The notes below the pieces were generated by a model that did no database searches, was not told the origin of the DNA, and was given only the letters and a program-made list of their open reading frames with translations. A program made the position numbers and the translations under genes. Positions 23,673 to 36,362 of a stretch of 64,000 nucleotides of DNA are shown in pieces. Each line of letters starts with the position of its first letter. Positions within the stretch are counted from its first letter, which is position 1. Source of the DNA: Peromyscus leucopus (Eukaryota; Chordata; Mammalia; Rodentia; Cricetidae); contig NC_051071.1 of NCBI RefSeq assembly GCF_004664715.2, forward strand, positions 86,876,936-86,940,935. The letters run 5' to 3'.

Positions 23673-23924
23673 TTTTTTGCATATTGTCCAAAGGCTCTTC
23701 CCTTGCAGCTTCCTTTTCCAGTGTAGTGGATCCTCCCTGATCACATTTCTGATGTCTTGTTCAGGGATTATTTTCTGGAACTCTCCTGTTGCCTAGAAAT
23801 TTCTTGACCCTGGCCAGTCAATTTCAAAGGAAATTTCCTTTGGAAAAAAAAATTCTATGCAGGAAGAATTAACAACTCCATCTTGTCTGCCTCAATCTAA
23901 TTTGATCATGCTTTAAATAATCAC

Positions 23925-24080
23925 AGTCATGTGTCAGCTAATGATGGAGACTCTTCTGAGACATGCTTCATTATATAATTTCATCATTATGGGACTATCA
24001 CAGTGTCCTTAACAAACCTGGAGGAGGCTGCAGCCCAGGCTATAGTGGCCTACTCTAAGACACTTTTGTTTTTGTTGTTC
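23925..24080. repeat. Possible ancient mammal-wide repeat
   Basis: The order 'catgtgtcagctaatgatgg', 'tctgagacatgcttcattat', 'tttcatcattatgg' and 'acaaacctggagg' resembles a mammal-wide repeat I have seen in other orders, but I cannot recall its name. Divergence is high. Confidence 0.35.
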
Positions 24081-26984
24081 ACCGTGGAGTGGCATACTGC
24101 ATGATGTGTGGATTTGTTTTGTTCAGTCTCCCTATTCCTAGCTGCTATGAGTTCCTCACTGGATGAGTGGTAGAAGGAGGAAGCTTCTTAGATCCAAATG
24201 ACTAATCCAGTGTTCCAAATGTAGTAGATAATGCTTTCTTAGTCAATGAGCAAGCAAAGCTGTAAGTAAATGATGTATTGATATATTGATGGCTGCTAGT
24301 TCATGCAGACAGTTGTATCCAAATAGTCGGTTGAAGAATAGGTGTTTGGACACTGTATTTTTCTCATGCAACAGTCAGTACTACAAAGCACAAGTCACTC
24401 TCTAAATCAGCCCACATATGCCTATTCAATCTCTGCAATATATGAAATAGTGTGCCTTTGCAATTCTAAAGCAAAAATAAATTAAAAGCCACAGTAACAT
24501 CAACTTTTAAAAGGAATCATAAATGTTCCTGCAATTAAAAATAATATAAGTAGTTTCAATGGATACATATTTGCACAATTATTTTTGTCCCATACTATAA
24601 AATCTGTGTTCTATCAAATCTCAGTGGGAGGTCTGGATTTAGCTGTGAAGACTAATATTGAAGTTAAATTTGGATATGCTACCCTCGGGATGGGCAATAG
24701 TCTTAATTAATCAAACAAAATGAAGATACCAATTTTGGCTATTTAATAATTATCTTGAGTGCTAATGCTAGAGGGAAGTCAGAGCTAATTAGAGGGGAAA
24801 GCAGATGTGGATACAGAAGAGGGAACACATAAGGGCCACCTCCTTTCATGTCACTGATTCCTCATTATATTGATTTTCTTTTCATCTCATTTGAGCACTA
24901 AGGCAAATCCAAAGTTTTTTCCTGAAAACCTTTGCCTTTGTCTACAGTTATTTCTGCTGTCTGATACACAGAGAGGAGATTACACTCCATTTGATCTAAA
25001 ATACAAATTGGCTCATTTTATTTTCAAAGCAATGTTACCTTTGTCTCCTACCTCCCTGCCAGTTAGTATATAGACAACATTTCAATCAATTGTGCAAAAT
25101 ACTAATCATGGTTCTCAAACACATCACTTCTTCAGCCTCTCTGGGAATACTGGAAGAATGTGCACGAATGTTAAGTCAAGCCCAACTGTTTATGCGTATG
25201 AAATTTTCAAGTTCTCCACCTTCCTGTATGAAGGTAACTAGAAATTTGCCAGACTACATGCCTTTACTAAACAATTCTTTAACATTCTATAGTCTCCTTT
25301 TAAACTGAGAGTCAGGATAAAGACATGGGCTGCATGGAACATTTTTGCACTTCACATTACATAGTTTGTTGGTTTTGTGCAAGAATTTTCATGATACATT
25401 CACCCCGGTCTTTATTCCCAGGAACTTAAAAAAGTGTGTTTCTCCTGGATAGCCTGTTTTGTTTTGGTTAAGGGAAGCATGACAAAGGAACCACAATAAA
25501 TCTTCCTTTAGCTTGTAATTCTGGAAGATGAGAGCTGAATCTGATGCTCAGCTGCTCCCTCCCCCAACTGAGAGCTTTCTGAAGACTTGGTCTGCATGGT
25601 TTTATGATCCATTTAGTGCACCTGTATCTAAGACACCTTTAACAAGTCAACTATCCACTGTGGGATCAGTTGAATTTATTTTGCACTGTTTAACTCTTTT
25701 GACATTTTAGTTAAATATTTATAAAATTCTATTGTGTAACTTTAGTATTTTACAGACAATACTTTCAGGTCACTAAATATAGTTCCCAGAAATAATTTAG
25801 GTCTGGTTTCTGTACCTCCTCAGAGAAGATGTTCTTGTCACCAAATGTTACATTTCCTAAAGAACTTAGAAGGAGAACTGAGACTAAAGAACTTTGAAAG
25901 TAGATACTTAGGACCAAACATGAATGTTCTTATCAATGTGTATATCAAGAATGTATAGAAGAATTCCCTTGGGGTGTCTCTGAGAAGTTGAAGAGAAAAA
26001 TCTTTCTCTGAAAAGTGAAGTTTATTGATGAGTACAGGCTTATGGAGCTGTGACTATAGCTACTTCCTGAACATGAGACTGAAGCTTCAGAGAACTGAGT
26101 GTCCAGGTTCACCAACGATGGAATTATCCCTTGCATTATAATGATTTCTTTCTCTTTCTACAAACCTCTTAATGACCATTGCTCTAATAAATTTTATGCT
26201 TACTGAGTATCAACCACTCCGTGTTTTACAGATGTTATTCCTATTCATAGAAGTAATTAGAATTAACAGTTCTAGAAATGATTATGTTGCATCTGATTCA
26301 AAGATCATTTGTGTTGCATGCAGAGAAGCAAGAAACAGTGTCTATGTGAATGCCCAAACACTTCCATTTCCATGATTTACACCAATGACCTTTAGAACCA
26401 CAGTCTCTGAGCTTCATAGGTTTGCTTTAACTGTGTGACTCCAGTCACAAAACTATTGGCATGGAGTATTTGGAGTTCTCTTGTGGGTCCTTTAGATGAT
26501 GGCATTCTTGTGGTGGTGAGAGGTGACCCCTGGGCTGGCATGCCACAGTCAAAATTCTCTTTTAAGAACTCATCAGATCAACAATAGAGTGACTCTTTAG
26601 GGACCATCTGACCAGCTATTTGTTCTTGGCGAAAGGAAAATTGGAAGATCTGTTTCATGAAGATCCAACCACCTACATCCAGCCCAGACCCAAGGACCAG
26701 TGCTTCCTGAGGACAGAGAGCAGGAGGGGAGTGTGATCAAAGGAGGCAAGTCATTTCCAATGATAGGGCTAGAGAGACACAATGTGAGAAGCTCAACAGA
26801 AATGAAAGAGGAATGGGAAGGGCCAACTATTTGGGGATTACAACTGAAAATAAAAGAAAAAAGGGGGAAAGATTTAATATATGTTGTGGTAGTTAAGGAT
26901 TCAGTCACTACCTACTAGTCATGGAGGCCTGAGATTACACCCAGCACTTGCCATAGGGGACCATAGCACCAGATAGACCCTAGG
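24081..26984. other. Unassigned, mostly unique DNA
   Basis: About 2.9 kb without a recognised repeat. Base composition is A+T-rich in 24400-24800 and 25700-26200. No coding signal beyond short frames. Confidence 0.5.
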
Positions 26985-27085
26985 ATATCCGTTACATAGC
27001 TGAGAAAACAAGTCCAGAGAGGCCGAGTCCCTTGCCAAAAACCACATAGTCACTGAGTTGTAGTTTCGGAACTCAAAGTAAAATA
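26985..27085 (-). repeat. MIR SINE, minus strand
   Basis: 'gagaaaacaagtccagagag', 'gagtcccttgccaaaaacca' and 'catagtcactgagttg' match the reverse complement of the MIR core. Confidence 0.75.
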
Positions 27086-27429
27086 GCTCACCCTAAAAGA
27101 GTAAATCTTTCTGATGTTCTCTGGAACTAGACTGCATTCCAGACTGGGTAAGCCTTGTGGCCATGAGCTGGCTGCACACACCAGTGTGAAGTACTGTTTT
27201 CCTCTTTGTAAAAAACAGGTACTTATTGATCCCTACATCCCATGTCAGTTTTCATCACAAAGTGAGCAGTACATGGAAAATGGGCGATGTCCCCACCTTG
27301 TAAGCATCAATAGAAACCAATAGTTATTATCATTAAATAATGAACAGAGTTCATAATCCATATTTTTCAAATTGCAAGATTTGATCTATCGATGGCACAC
27401 AATCAAATTGGTGATTTTTAAAAGGCATT
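27086..27429. other. Unassigned DNA
   Basis: No gene or repeat recognised. Confidence 0.45.
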
Positions 27430-27640
27430 TTATTTATTTTTAATTTCTGTGTCTGAGTGTTTTGTCTGCATATATGTATGTGTACTACCTGTGCACAGTG
27501 CCTGAACTCCAAAAGAAATCATCAGAGCTCCTGGTCCTGGAGTTAAAAACCATTACCTGCTGGGTGGGTGCTGGGAAATGGAATTGGGTCGACTAGAGCA
27601 ACAGGTGCGCTTAACTGCTGAGCCATCTCTCCAGTGCCCT
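27430..27640 (-). repeat. B3 SINE, minus strand
   Basis: A T-rich tail at left, 'tgcatatatgtatgtgtact', 'gggtgctgggaaatggaatt' and the tRNA-derived head complement 'gctgagccatctctccagtg' at the right end. Confidence 0.88.
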
Positions 27641-27934
27641 AGTGGGTGATTTTTGACCAACACTTTTTTTTTAATTAAGAAGGAGTAGAATGAGACAGAA
27701 CAGAACTGAATATAAAAGGTCGTTGTTCATTATGTGTTTTAAAAAGTAAAATATATCCCACATATTTTAATTTCAGTTGCATATACTTTTGTTATTGCAT
27801 GGAAATGGAAAATGCACTTGGGGTTTTGATAATACTGGAAAAAAAGTCCTTAATGAACCCTCAGTGTGGCGACTCACACGTAGCCTCGGTGCTTGACTTT
27901 GACCCTGTGTGTGTTTCTCTCTTACTCTTCACAT

Positions 27935-28116
27935 TTTTAGTTTTTGGAGACAAGATCTCTCCCTGGTGTTGGCTCATTCACATAGACTAGCTGACCAGCA
28001 GACCCCAGGGGGTTGCTGCCCCAGGCAGATCTGGGGTCACACGCACCTCGCTTTTCCATGGGTGCTGGGGGTCCAATGCAGGTCTCCATACTTGCACTGT
28101 GAAGCCTTTCCAACCA
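27935..28116 (-). repeat. B4/RSINE-type SINE, minus strand
   Basis: 'ggagacaagatctctccctg', 'gaccagcagaccccaggggg', 'ccatgggtgctgggggtcca' and 'cttgcactgtgaagcctttc' follow the B4-type order. The final 'gagccatctccccagcc' complement is lost. Confidence 0.7.
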
Positions 28117-28442
28117 GAAATGTTTATTTTGAAAAGCTCATGTAGATGGGGATATTGGCAATCCAGCCCACACGGTAAAAATTCTGGTAAGAAAGTATTT
28201 TAATAACGTAGAAATGATATGAATTTATATGTCAGGAGAACTTTTCTCTCATAACAGATGTATTGAGTCCATGGATTCATTGTATGTTGTTAGTTCAGAG
28301 AGAACATGTAACATTGCATTCGCTTTCCTTTCTTGGTCCTGTGTGTGGTCTTTCACTCCTGCATTTGGTTTATGATTGGAAGATATGTTTACTTTAAGAT
28401 GTAACAAATATCCCCTTTTCTTTCTATTAATACGATTATCTT
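28117..28442. other. Unassigned DNA
   Basis: No gene or repeat recognised. Confidence 0.45.
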
Positions 28443-28640
28443 GGGGCGAGGATGTAGCTGAATTGGTAGCATGCTTGCTTATAATATACAAAGCATTGCA
28501 TAGCTGGGGTGTGGTGGTGAAGGCCTGTACCAGCATTTGGGAGGTAGAGCTGGGAGGATCAGAAGTTCAAAGTCAGCCTCAGCTGTATTGGGAGTCCTAG
28601 GGTAGTATGAGGTATATGAGACCCTGTCTCCAAAAAAACC
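28443..28640 (+). repeat. ID-B1 composite SINE
   Basis: An ID-like head ('gaggatgtagctgaattggt', tRNA-Ala-derived) is followed by a B1-like body ('gctggggtgtggtggtgaag', 'gcatttgggaggtagagctg') and 'gagaccctgtctc'. A simple repeat tail follows. Confidence 0.8.
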
Positions 28641-28676
28641 AATTGATTGATCAATCAATCAATCAATCAATCAATT
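28641..28676. repeat. (ATCA)n microsatellite
   Basis: About eight ATCA units at the tail of the ID-B1 composite. Confidence 0.95.
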
Positions 28677-30772
28677 TAAAGGTAGCTTTACAAGTGGCAA
28701 TTACTAATTTAATTTAAAACTAGGACTTAATGGTGTGTGATATGTGTTGAAGGACAGACATTTCAGGAGAGACACATTGGTAGAGCTTACCAAAGGCTGC
28801 ATTTCATATTTAAACAGTTGTTGGAGACATGCTTCCTAAGGTATGGCATTTCCCATTTCCTGGCTGTGGAAAAGCTAGAAGGGCCTTGGGGAGGGGCTGC
28901 TGGTGTATGACTGTGAACCTGACTTGCAGCATTCACTGGCTTCTGCAAATCCAGCTAGATCTAGTTTCTCCGGGCTTTAGTCTCCTTATCAGTAAAGGGA
29001 GTCAGAGCAGTGACTTTCTCACATGGCTTCAGCCTGAAAAGGTCTATTGCCAAATGGTGGCATGGTCCTTCAGAGCAGCTTTGGTGGGGATGTGACTGTG
29101 TACGTTTGGCAGGGCTCTCAAACGTGGATATTTGATTTCACTGGGGAGGGAGTTCCTGGATGGTTGTATATGACAGTATAATGGTTACCATGACCTTTCC
29201 TTGATGGACACCATGAGCCAACGGGCTTGTTTTCATTAGCTGTGGGTCTGGAGGGAGAGGGGATGCCACTCCGATAGAGGAAGGCAAAGTGCATTCAGGT
29301 GGTTTGTTCATCACAGGGACTGTGCTGAGATACTGGCACTTCATGCTCAGCAATGAAGAAAGCCATTCCCACTGAGAAACTGCACAAATCGGAAGATGTG
29401 TTTTAGCTTCAAATTAAATTAAATCACCTGGGGGACTGGAAGCAATGCCATTTACCTTGCACTATTTCAGTAGCACAAATGCAACCAATACCTATTCTTG
29501 GATGGTAACTGGTGTGTATGGTGCCTAGGAGACCAGTCTTCAGTTCTTCCTCACTATGTATTGACTATGCTGTAAGGAGAGCAGAAACCTTAGATCTCAG
29601 TCCAGTGAGTGCATATAACTTGAAGACATGCTAGAGACAGCCCCTTTGAGAAGCTACTTGTTTCTGGATGGAAGCTGTATTTTTAATGCACCCATTTGCA
29701 GAGGTTTTCATCCAGTGCAACCAGGAATTCCATGAGTACAGATCGATGCTGTGATTAAAACATAACATGCTTTAATTTTCCTGGCTATGGGTAGAAAAAC
29801 AACTTGCTTGATGGCACTCTACAGTGTGCTGAGTAACACCAGGACTTCCTGCTTCTCCTCTCTCTAGCATTCTGCACTTGTGCAGCCTTGTGAAGAATGG
29901 GTCCAGCAGGCTAAGAATAGTGTCCATCCATCAGAATGGAGTTACCAGTATCTTTTCAAGAGCCCTTTGTAGGTTTCAGGCAAGCTCTGTCTTTGAATCA
30001 CTTAAATCAGAAGTGCATTTACCTATATTTTTTTTTCTCTCGTACCTTCCTTTTGTTCGCTCATCAGTGTGATTTTGGAGGATGACTTTTTATTTGTCTT
30101 TCAGACACTGTGGGCACAAAGGTGTTGTGTGGTGGAAACTGCTGCTGAGCAAAGGCGTGAGAACAGAGGGGGATCTGAGGCTAGCTGTTTCCCCAGGAGA
30201 AGGGAAAGGGGCATGAAGCATGGGAATGCTCTTTGCCTACACACTGATGAGGTCTTACATTGGATGAGCATGTTGGAATCACAGAACTAAAAAAGCCTCC
30301 TGGATTAGTTCTGTTCTTTGCCTGTGTTAACCCGCACAACAGCTCTATTACAAACTGAAAGTTACGTACCATTTTCTCGCAGTGAATTGATGGATTTCAG
30401 AATAGAAGTTTCTTTAGAAACCACCTCACTTCAAATTTCCCAGTAAGGAAGATAGGTCTGGAATGGCAGACATCCAGAAAACAAATAAAGTAAGCAAGGC
30501 ATTGATGTTTGTCCTGTGCCTCAGAGCCCTTCTCTCCCGGGGTTCTCTGAGAGAATTAAACCAAGTGATCTGGTGGGACATCCAGGCATCAAAAATGGAT
30601 GACCTCTGTTAGGACATCCAAGAGAGAATCCTGTGACTTCCTATGTCCTGAGGTGTTCCGGAATTCATCCTAGAGCTCAGCCGGACAGATGACACCTGGC
30701 TCCCACCTAAACCTCTATCACCCAACCTGAGTCTGGGGAATCTGATTTTCCCTTCCTCTCTCCCTCCCACAT
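28677..30772. other. Unassigned, mostly unique DNA
   Basis: No gene recognised. Weak MIR-like similarity around 28960-29035 and 30320-30400 is below what I would annotate. Confidence 0.5.
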
Positions 30773-30920
30773 TCCTTTCCTTCCTTCCTTCCTTCCTTCC
30801 TTCCTTCCTTCCTTCCTTCCTTCCTTCCTTCCTTCCTTCCTTCCTTCCTTCCTTCCTCCCTCCCTCCCTTCCTTCTTTCCCTTCTCCCTTCTTCCCTTCC
30901 TCCCTTCCTTCCTTTTCCCT
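30773..30920. repeat. (TTCC)n array with degraded right end
   Basis: About twenty uninterrupted TTCC units to about 30858, then CCTC/TTCC variants to 30920. The minus-strand Lys/Glu/Gly frame at 30609-30983 is its product. Confidence 0.95.
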
Positions 30921-31048
30921 CCCTGCCTCCATTCCTAAATGGGTTCCATATTCCTTAAAACAAAGTAATAGGAAACCCGCCATTTTCTTGGGACATTTTC
31001 CTAATTATACCTAGCTTCACAATTGACAGTTGTTCTTATTAGAAGATG

Positions 31049-31098
31049 GTTTTTTTTTTTCTTTTTTTTTCTTTTTTTTTCTTTTTTTTTTTTTTTTA
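31049..31098. repeat. T tract with single C at ~10-base spacing
   Basis: Three C bases, at about ten-base spacing, interrupt a T tract. It is probably the expanded tail of the adjacent minus-strand ID SINE. Confidence 0.9.
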
Positions 31099-31172
31099 GC
31101 ACTAAGGATTGAACCCAAGGCCTTGCACATGTTAGGCAAGTACTCTACCACTGAGCTGTGTTACCAGCCCTC
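31099..31172 (-). repeat. ID-type SINE, minus strand
   Basis: 'aaggattgaacccaaggcct' and 'gtactctaccactgagctgt' are the complement of the ID/tRNA-Ala-like A and B box region. Confidence 0.85.
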
Positions 31173-31189
31173 TTTTTGTTTTTATTTAT

Positions 31190-31333
31190 GTTTTAAATAG
31201 TTTATTTTTCTTTTACATGTATGTATGTACACATGGGTGTGGGAGGCTAGGAGAGGTTGTTATATCCTCCAGAACTAGAGTTACAGGCAGTTGTGAGATG
31301 CCTGACATGGATGCTGGGAACTGAACTTAGGTG
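31190..31333 (-). repeat. B3 SINE, minus strand, truncated
   Basis: 'acatgggtgtgggaggctag', 'actagagttacaggcagttg' and 'ggatgctgggaactgaactt' match B3. The tRNA-derived head is missing, replaced at 31334 by an unrelated palindrome. Confidence 0.75.
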
Positions 31334-31359
31334 CTATTAGTTATTTTGATAACTAATAG

Positions 31360-33400
31360 TTTTATGTTATATTTCTAAAGGTATGGCTTTTAAAAGTGTT
31401 TTCAGTGGACATAATTTTATTTATTTGTGGAGTAAGAAGCATAATCTTTAAAAAGATCAAGTAAAATTTAAATATATTTATTTTATATTTTTATAGAAAA
31501 TACATAAATTTCTTACATGTCTAAGGTGCTGGAGTATCAGACTCCACCAATATCTTTGAAAATCTTTTTACCAAGCTTAGCTTAACTATACAGAAACCAA
31601 TGCATATTGTATTAATATCAAGATACAACTTACAATATTTTCTAGTTTAGGTTATAATTTCTTCAGTATTCCTTGTAATAGTAACAGTTTCATCATATCT
31701 ACTTGATACAAATTGTTCTTAATGCACTGTATATTTTTATTCAGTTAAATCTTAACTGTACAATAATCATACATTGTCTTCACATTTTATACTTTTCATA
31801 TTCTGGAAAATAAATAAATACTCCCGAGGTTAACACACCAGAATTTTCATATGAAAAGCAAGAATAAAAATAATAATGCCCTATAAGCTCTGTTCTTGAA
31901 CAGTCAAATCTCTTTGGAGTCAGGAGGAAATTCTGTTCCTGGGGCCTGCTGTGTGAATCCTGGACACACAGAGCATTCTCTCTGTGTAGGGTTTTTTATT
32001 ATTCACTCTCTGTGATCTCATCCTCTGCTGTTTGATTTGAGGAACATTCCAGGCAGTATCCTTAGTTTCCCCGACATGAGCCTGGGGCTGGGGCTGGGGC
32101 TGGAGGACTCTGAGGAATTCCTTGCTCAAACAGGGCAAGACAGACCGAGCTGGTCGGCCAGACAGTATATGGCTCAGCTGCAGGCCCCAGGCTTCATTTC
32201 AGGATTGGGAGAACTGTGTCTCGGGTGCTCCACCATGCTGTGCTACACACCTGTGCAGGCAGCCGCGGGAAGTGGAGGCTGGTGGCAGGAACACGGAGTG
32301 ACTTCTGTTTCTCAAAACAGCAGAGGATGCTCAATGTTTGGGCTTCCCCAGATGTCTGCTCATGGCTCCATGGTGTTGCAGCTGGGGCTCTGACTTGGGA
32401 ATTTTCCAGCAAAAAAATAGTATGCTAGGTGCTCCTGGGAGTTAATGTTTATATGTGTGCGGCAAATAATCTCCAGATCAAATGCACAGCAATGACAAGA
32501 GTGTATGTTTACTGTTCTCTTTTGTTCGTTTGTAGTAACAGAGATTTTTCTTAATCTCTTAGAAATAGCCATTAGGTAAAATAAAATTAATTGGACAATT
32601 TTGTGGAAATGACAAGCAATTAGGGTATAGGATCATTTATGAGATGTATTATTAATGCTAAATGCTAAAATAAAGGTCATATTACCATCATCCCGGAGGG
32701 AATGGGCATGGAGAGGAGAGCTGTGGAGAGGAGAGGGCAGATAAAAGCATCATATTAAGGTGGAATGTGATGAAATTACTAGTGATATTTTGTGTTAGTC
32801 TGGGATGTGCTGTCTTACAGTTGGAGATGCTGTTTGTCAAGGCTGTCGAGTATAGAGCTAGTGACTGCCTGAGAAACCAGAGACTGACTCCTGATTCCAG
32901 TGTTGACTCACAGGCAGTGTTTACAGACTTGGGGAAAGGCAGCATCATATGAAACGTTTACCTATATTTCAGCTTTGCCTTGAAATGAGGATGTCAGGCA
33001 TTCCCCCTTGAGCTGGTAGCTTCTTTACTTTGCTTCATTTCCTGAGGATTCTCTTTGGAATGAAGTCATCCGTGCACCCACCTGCCTGTGCTGCACTTTC
33101 TTTACTGAAAGTCTGGGAGGGACTGCTGTACTTTCACTGTTAAGAGCGGTTTGAACAATCTAACCACCAGGCACTTGCCAGGCAGCTTTGAGGAAGTTAC
33201 TGATGGGTGGGTGGTCCTCTGTCCTGCTGGAACTGTGCGTGGTGTGCACGTGGTGGAAGAACATCCTTGGGCGTTGGTCTTCCCCGCCCCCCTCATCTAA
33301 CACAGCGTCTCTGTTCCCTCAAGTGGCCAGTCTTTGTGTTTGCCGACTGTTCCAGCCTCTCACCATGTAGGAGTGGTGAGTTCTGGGAATCCAAACTCAG

Positions 33401-33401
<1 letters not shown>
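31360..33401. other. Unassigned, mostly unique DNA
   Basis: A+T-rich to about 31900. A short GGGGCT tandem lies at 32088-32106. The 118-codon plus frame at 32037-32393 overlaps frames on the minus strand and has no domain. Confidence 0.5.

Positions 33402-33460
<59 letters not shown>
33402..33460. repeat. Uninterrupted run of 59 C
   Basis: Fifty-nine C residues with no interruption, followed by 'gctccccgac'. The poly-Pro and poly-Gly frames at 33207-33572 come from it. Runs this long are rare in mammals, and length may be mis-assembled. Confidence 0.95.
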
Positions 33461-33461
<1 letters not shown>

Positions 33462-35359
33462 CTCCCCGACTCTCTTGTAGCAAGCCCTTTCCACGCTGAG
33501 CCGTGTCCCTAACGCCCGTGTACATCTTGTAGATCTAGGAATATGACAATTTTGTTTGCAGTAAATGGCCACTAATTGGAATTTGACAGCTTATTTGAAA
33601 AATCTGTCGTTTTTCTAAAACAGAGCTTGCATGACTTCTAAAAGCTTTGAAAATTGTATGATACATTAATAAATTGTGCTCAGAAACCATGCAGTCCAAT
33701 TTAAAGACTTTCATATTTTTCTATTTCTCTATGTTCACTCTGACAAAACCACTTTCTGTGAATTCCAATTTGCCTTTTATTAATAGATTTGTCGAGTTTA
33801 GCCATTTCCTATTATGCAAGTGAGATTGACTTCTGTGAATGGTGAATGATATTTGTAGGAATTAATATAAAACTTGGTATTCTAGGTTGGTCAATTATCT
33901 TACTATCTTGCTTCATTCTCTTCAAAAATTTGACTAAGTATCCTGCAACTTATTACTTAAAATAAAGCTTTCTTAGAAAATTTTTGAATTGGTAACTCCT
34001 CATAATGACTGGTTTTAGATTATAACAGTTTTTCAGCTAATCAGTGGACAGTGTAATAAATTTTTCCATTTAAAGTCAATGCTGAGAAAATCAGTTTTAT
34101 TCTCTCAGTTCCTCTTGGTGGCTTTGTTTTGACTTTAAATATGGATTTCAGAAATTATAACTACAGAATAAGTAACGGAAGCCAGCATCTTTTGTCGTTA
34201 ATTGGAACTCACTGTCCTGTGACTTGTTATTAATAAGTCCGCTAAGGCCTGCTTCAAAGCAGATGTGGTTTAGAAATCGCTGGCACTCGTGGATCTGGTT
34301 GTTCATCTCCCGTGTAGTCATGTGCGATGCATGCTAAAGAGAGTGACAGCTCTGAGCAGGCTCCTGAAAGAGGTGTGGTGTCGGCTAGACCCTCGGAGTC
34401 TGGAAATAATGCTTTCATTTGCTTTTTTCCTGCATCTATACTTACTTCTTGGGCCAAGGAAGGCTATGGACAGAGTCCCTCAGCCAGAGGACCCAGGCCT
34501 TTGTCTGGTGGTGTCCTCTGCTGCCTGTGGGTGTCTGTGGCATTGTGTTGTAGAAATTGCTTCAAGTTCCCCTACTGGTGTCAGCTCCTGGGTTCTGCAT
34601 ACTAATGAAGCCGGCCCTGGGCTGAGCAGGTGACAGCTGTGAGGGGGACCAGGGCCACTGCTCATTTGCTTGTGTCCTCCTTCAAAGCAATGCGCCTTCC
34701 CCTTTGAAGGTTAGGTCTTGTTTCTTTTCCTCTTTCTCTTCACTGTCTTCCTTTCGCTGTTTTTTTTTTTTTTTTATTACTCTGGAGCATTGTATTAGTT
34801 TCCCATGAGTACCAAGTTTTAATGCTTCTTTTTTTTCCATAGTCTTTCTGGCTATTACAGACTTGATGTTTACCTATCCCCGCCCCTCTCTTTTTAATCT
34901 GAGCATTTCCAGGATATACTGCACTGGTCATTAATTTTGTTCCTTTTTGGGACCGCTAAAAGAGTGGACCTAGTATTCCATTTTAACTGCCCCAATCTTT
35001 TTGAATGACCTGTTGGATAATTGTTATTATTAAAGCCTCCTTTCTCCCCACATCCTCAAAGAGCCCTTGTGGAAGTGTACAGCGAGACAAGCAGCCAAAC
35101 CAACAGCAGTACAGTAGTTATAGAGTCCAAGGAGGCCTCTAATTGGGGAATGCTTCCACGTCCATGAATGTCAGAAAGTTACTTAAAACTTCTGTAAAAT
35201 GAGAATAATTTCCAAATGAGGTAAAGTTACTGAAACCTTACAGTATAAATGTCAGTTATTTTTGCTGAGACAATGTTGAGGTAGTTCTACTTGTAAGTAC
35301 CACTACATGTTTTAAAATTTACATTTTCCTTTTTAACATTTGGAAATAATTTGGGACAC
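33461..35359. other. Unassigned DNA, A+T-rich block at left
   Basis: 33540-34140 is A+T-rich, free of recognised repeats, and holds several homeodomain-like TAAT cores. A C-free T run lies at 34761-34777. Frames at 34254-34665 overlap on both strands and lack a motif. Confidence 0.45.
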
Positions 35360-35375
35360 AACATGTTAAATTTTT

Positions 35376-35533
35376 TTTTTTTTTTTTGTTTTTCGAGACA
35401 GGGTTTCTCTGTGTAGCTTTGCGCCTTTCCTGGAGCTCACTTGGTAGCCTAGGCTGGCCTCAAACTCACAGAGATCCACCTGCCTCTGCCTCCCGAGTGC
35501 TGGGATTAAAGGCGTGCACCACCACTGCCCGGC
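35376..35533 (-). repeat. Young B1 SINE, minus strand
   Basis: Complete B1 with T tail, 'cgagacagggtttctctgtg', 'tttgcgcctttcctggagct' and 'gtgctgggattaaaggcgtg', flanked by perfect 16-bp duplications 'aacatgttaaattttt' at 35360-35375 and 35534-35549. The frame at 35386-35595 is the B1. Confidence 0.95.
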
Positions 35534-35549
35534 AACATGTTAAATTTTT

Positions 35550-36183
35550 AACTCATATAAAACGTTTCCAGGTGTTATCCAAAGCAGTTAATTAACTTTG
35601 ATACGATACTGTTGACTATTCTCTGGCTGTCATTCCAACTCCATCCCTTATTCCGCCGATGTCTTTTTTCTAGAGGAGTTCCAAAGAGGAATCCCACACT
35701 GCATGCACTTGTCACGCTTGTGTGTTTCCTCCCACGGCTCCTTACTGTCTCCTTCTTCATGGTCTTGGCACCGATGAAGAGTGCAACCAGCTGCGGTGGA
35801 GAATGTCTCACATGGGTCTTCTCCTGCCTGAGATCAGGTTGTGGGTTTTGACCAGAGGACCACAGTGCTCTGCCATTGTCAGTGTTAGAAGGGAAGTATG
35901 CCTGGTTAGCGCTTGTCTACGGATGGTAAGTTCAGTTCCTCTTTGAGGTCTGCCAGTCACTCCCGGTAGGAAGTCGCTCATTTGCCTTTCTGTACTGAGA
36001 AAGCATCATGTAAGGAGGCACTTTGAGACTGAGACTGAGGAAAGGAGTTCTTTGTTTTCAGTTTCTCAAAATATTTTTTTTTTAGGTAAAAAAAGAAAGT
36101 TACCAATAACTAGTAAATATCACTATGGGAATGGAAGAGACATCATATTCCCTCTAAAAACAATAATTAAAAATAACATGTTG
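35550..36183. other. Unassigned DNA
   Basis: No gene or repeat recognised. Frames at 35575-35946 overlap on both strands. Confidence 0.45.
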
Positions 36184-36362
36184 CCAGGTGGTGGTGGCGC
36201 ACGCCTTTAATCCCAGCACTCAGGAGGCAGAGGCAGGTGAATCTCTGTGAGTTTGAGGCCATCCTGGGCTACAGAGTGAGTTCCAGGACAGGCCCCAAAA
36301 CTACACAGAAAAACCTTGCCTCAAAAACCAAAAAACAAACAAACAAACAAACAAACAAAAAA
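36184..36362 (+). repeat. B1 SINE, plus strand
   Basis: 'ccaggtggtggtggcgcacg', 'cctttaatcccagcactcag' and 'aggacaggccccaaaactac', with an A/ACAA-rich tail. Target duplications are not obvious. Confidence 0.93.

Noticed and set aside
30609..30983. Lys/Glu/Gly repeat protein on the minus strand
   Set aside because: It is the translation of the TTCC array.
33207..33572. Poly-Pro and poly-Gly proteins
   Set aside because: They are translations of the 59-base C run.
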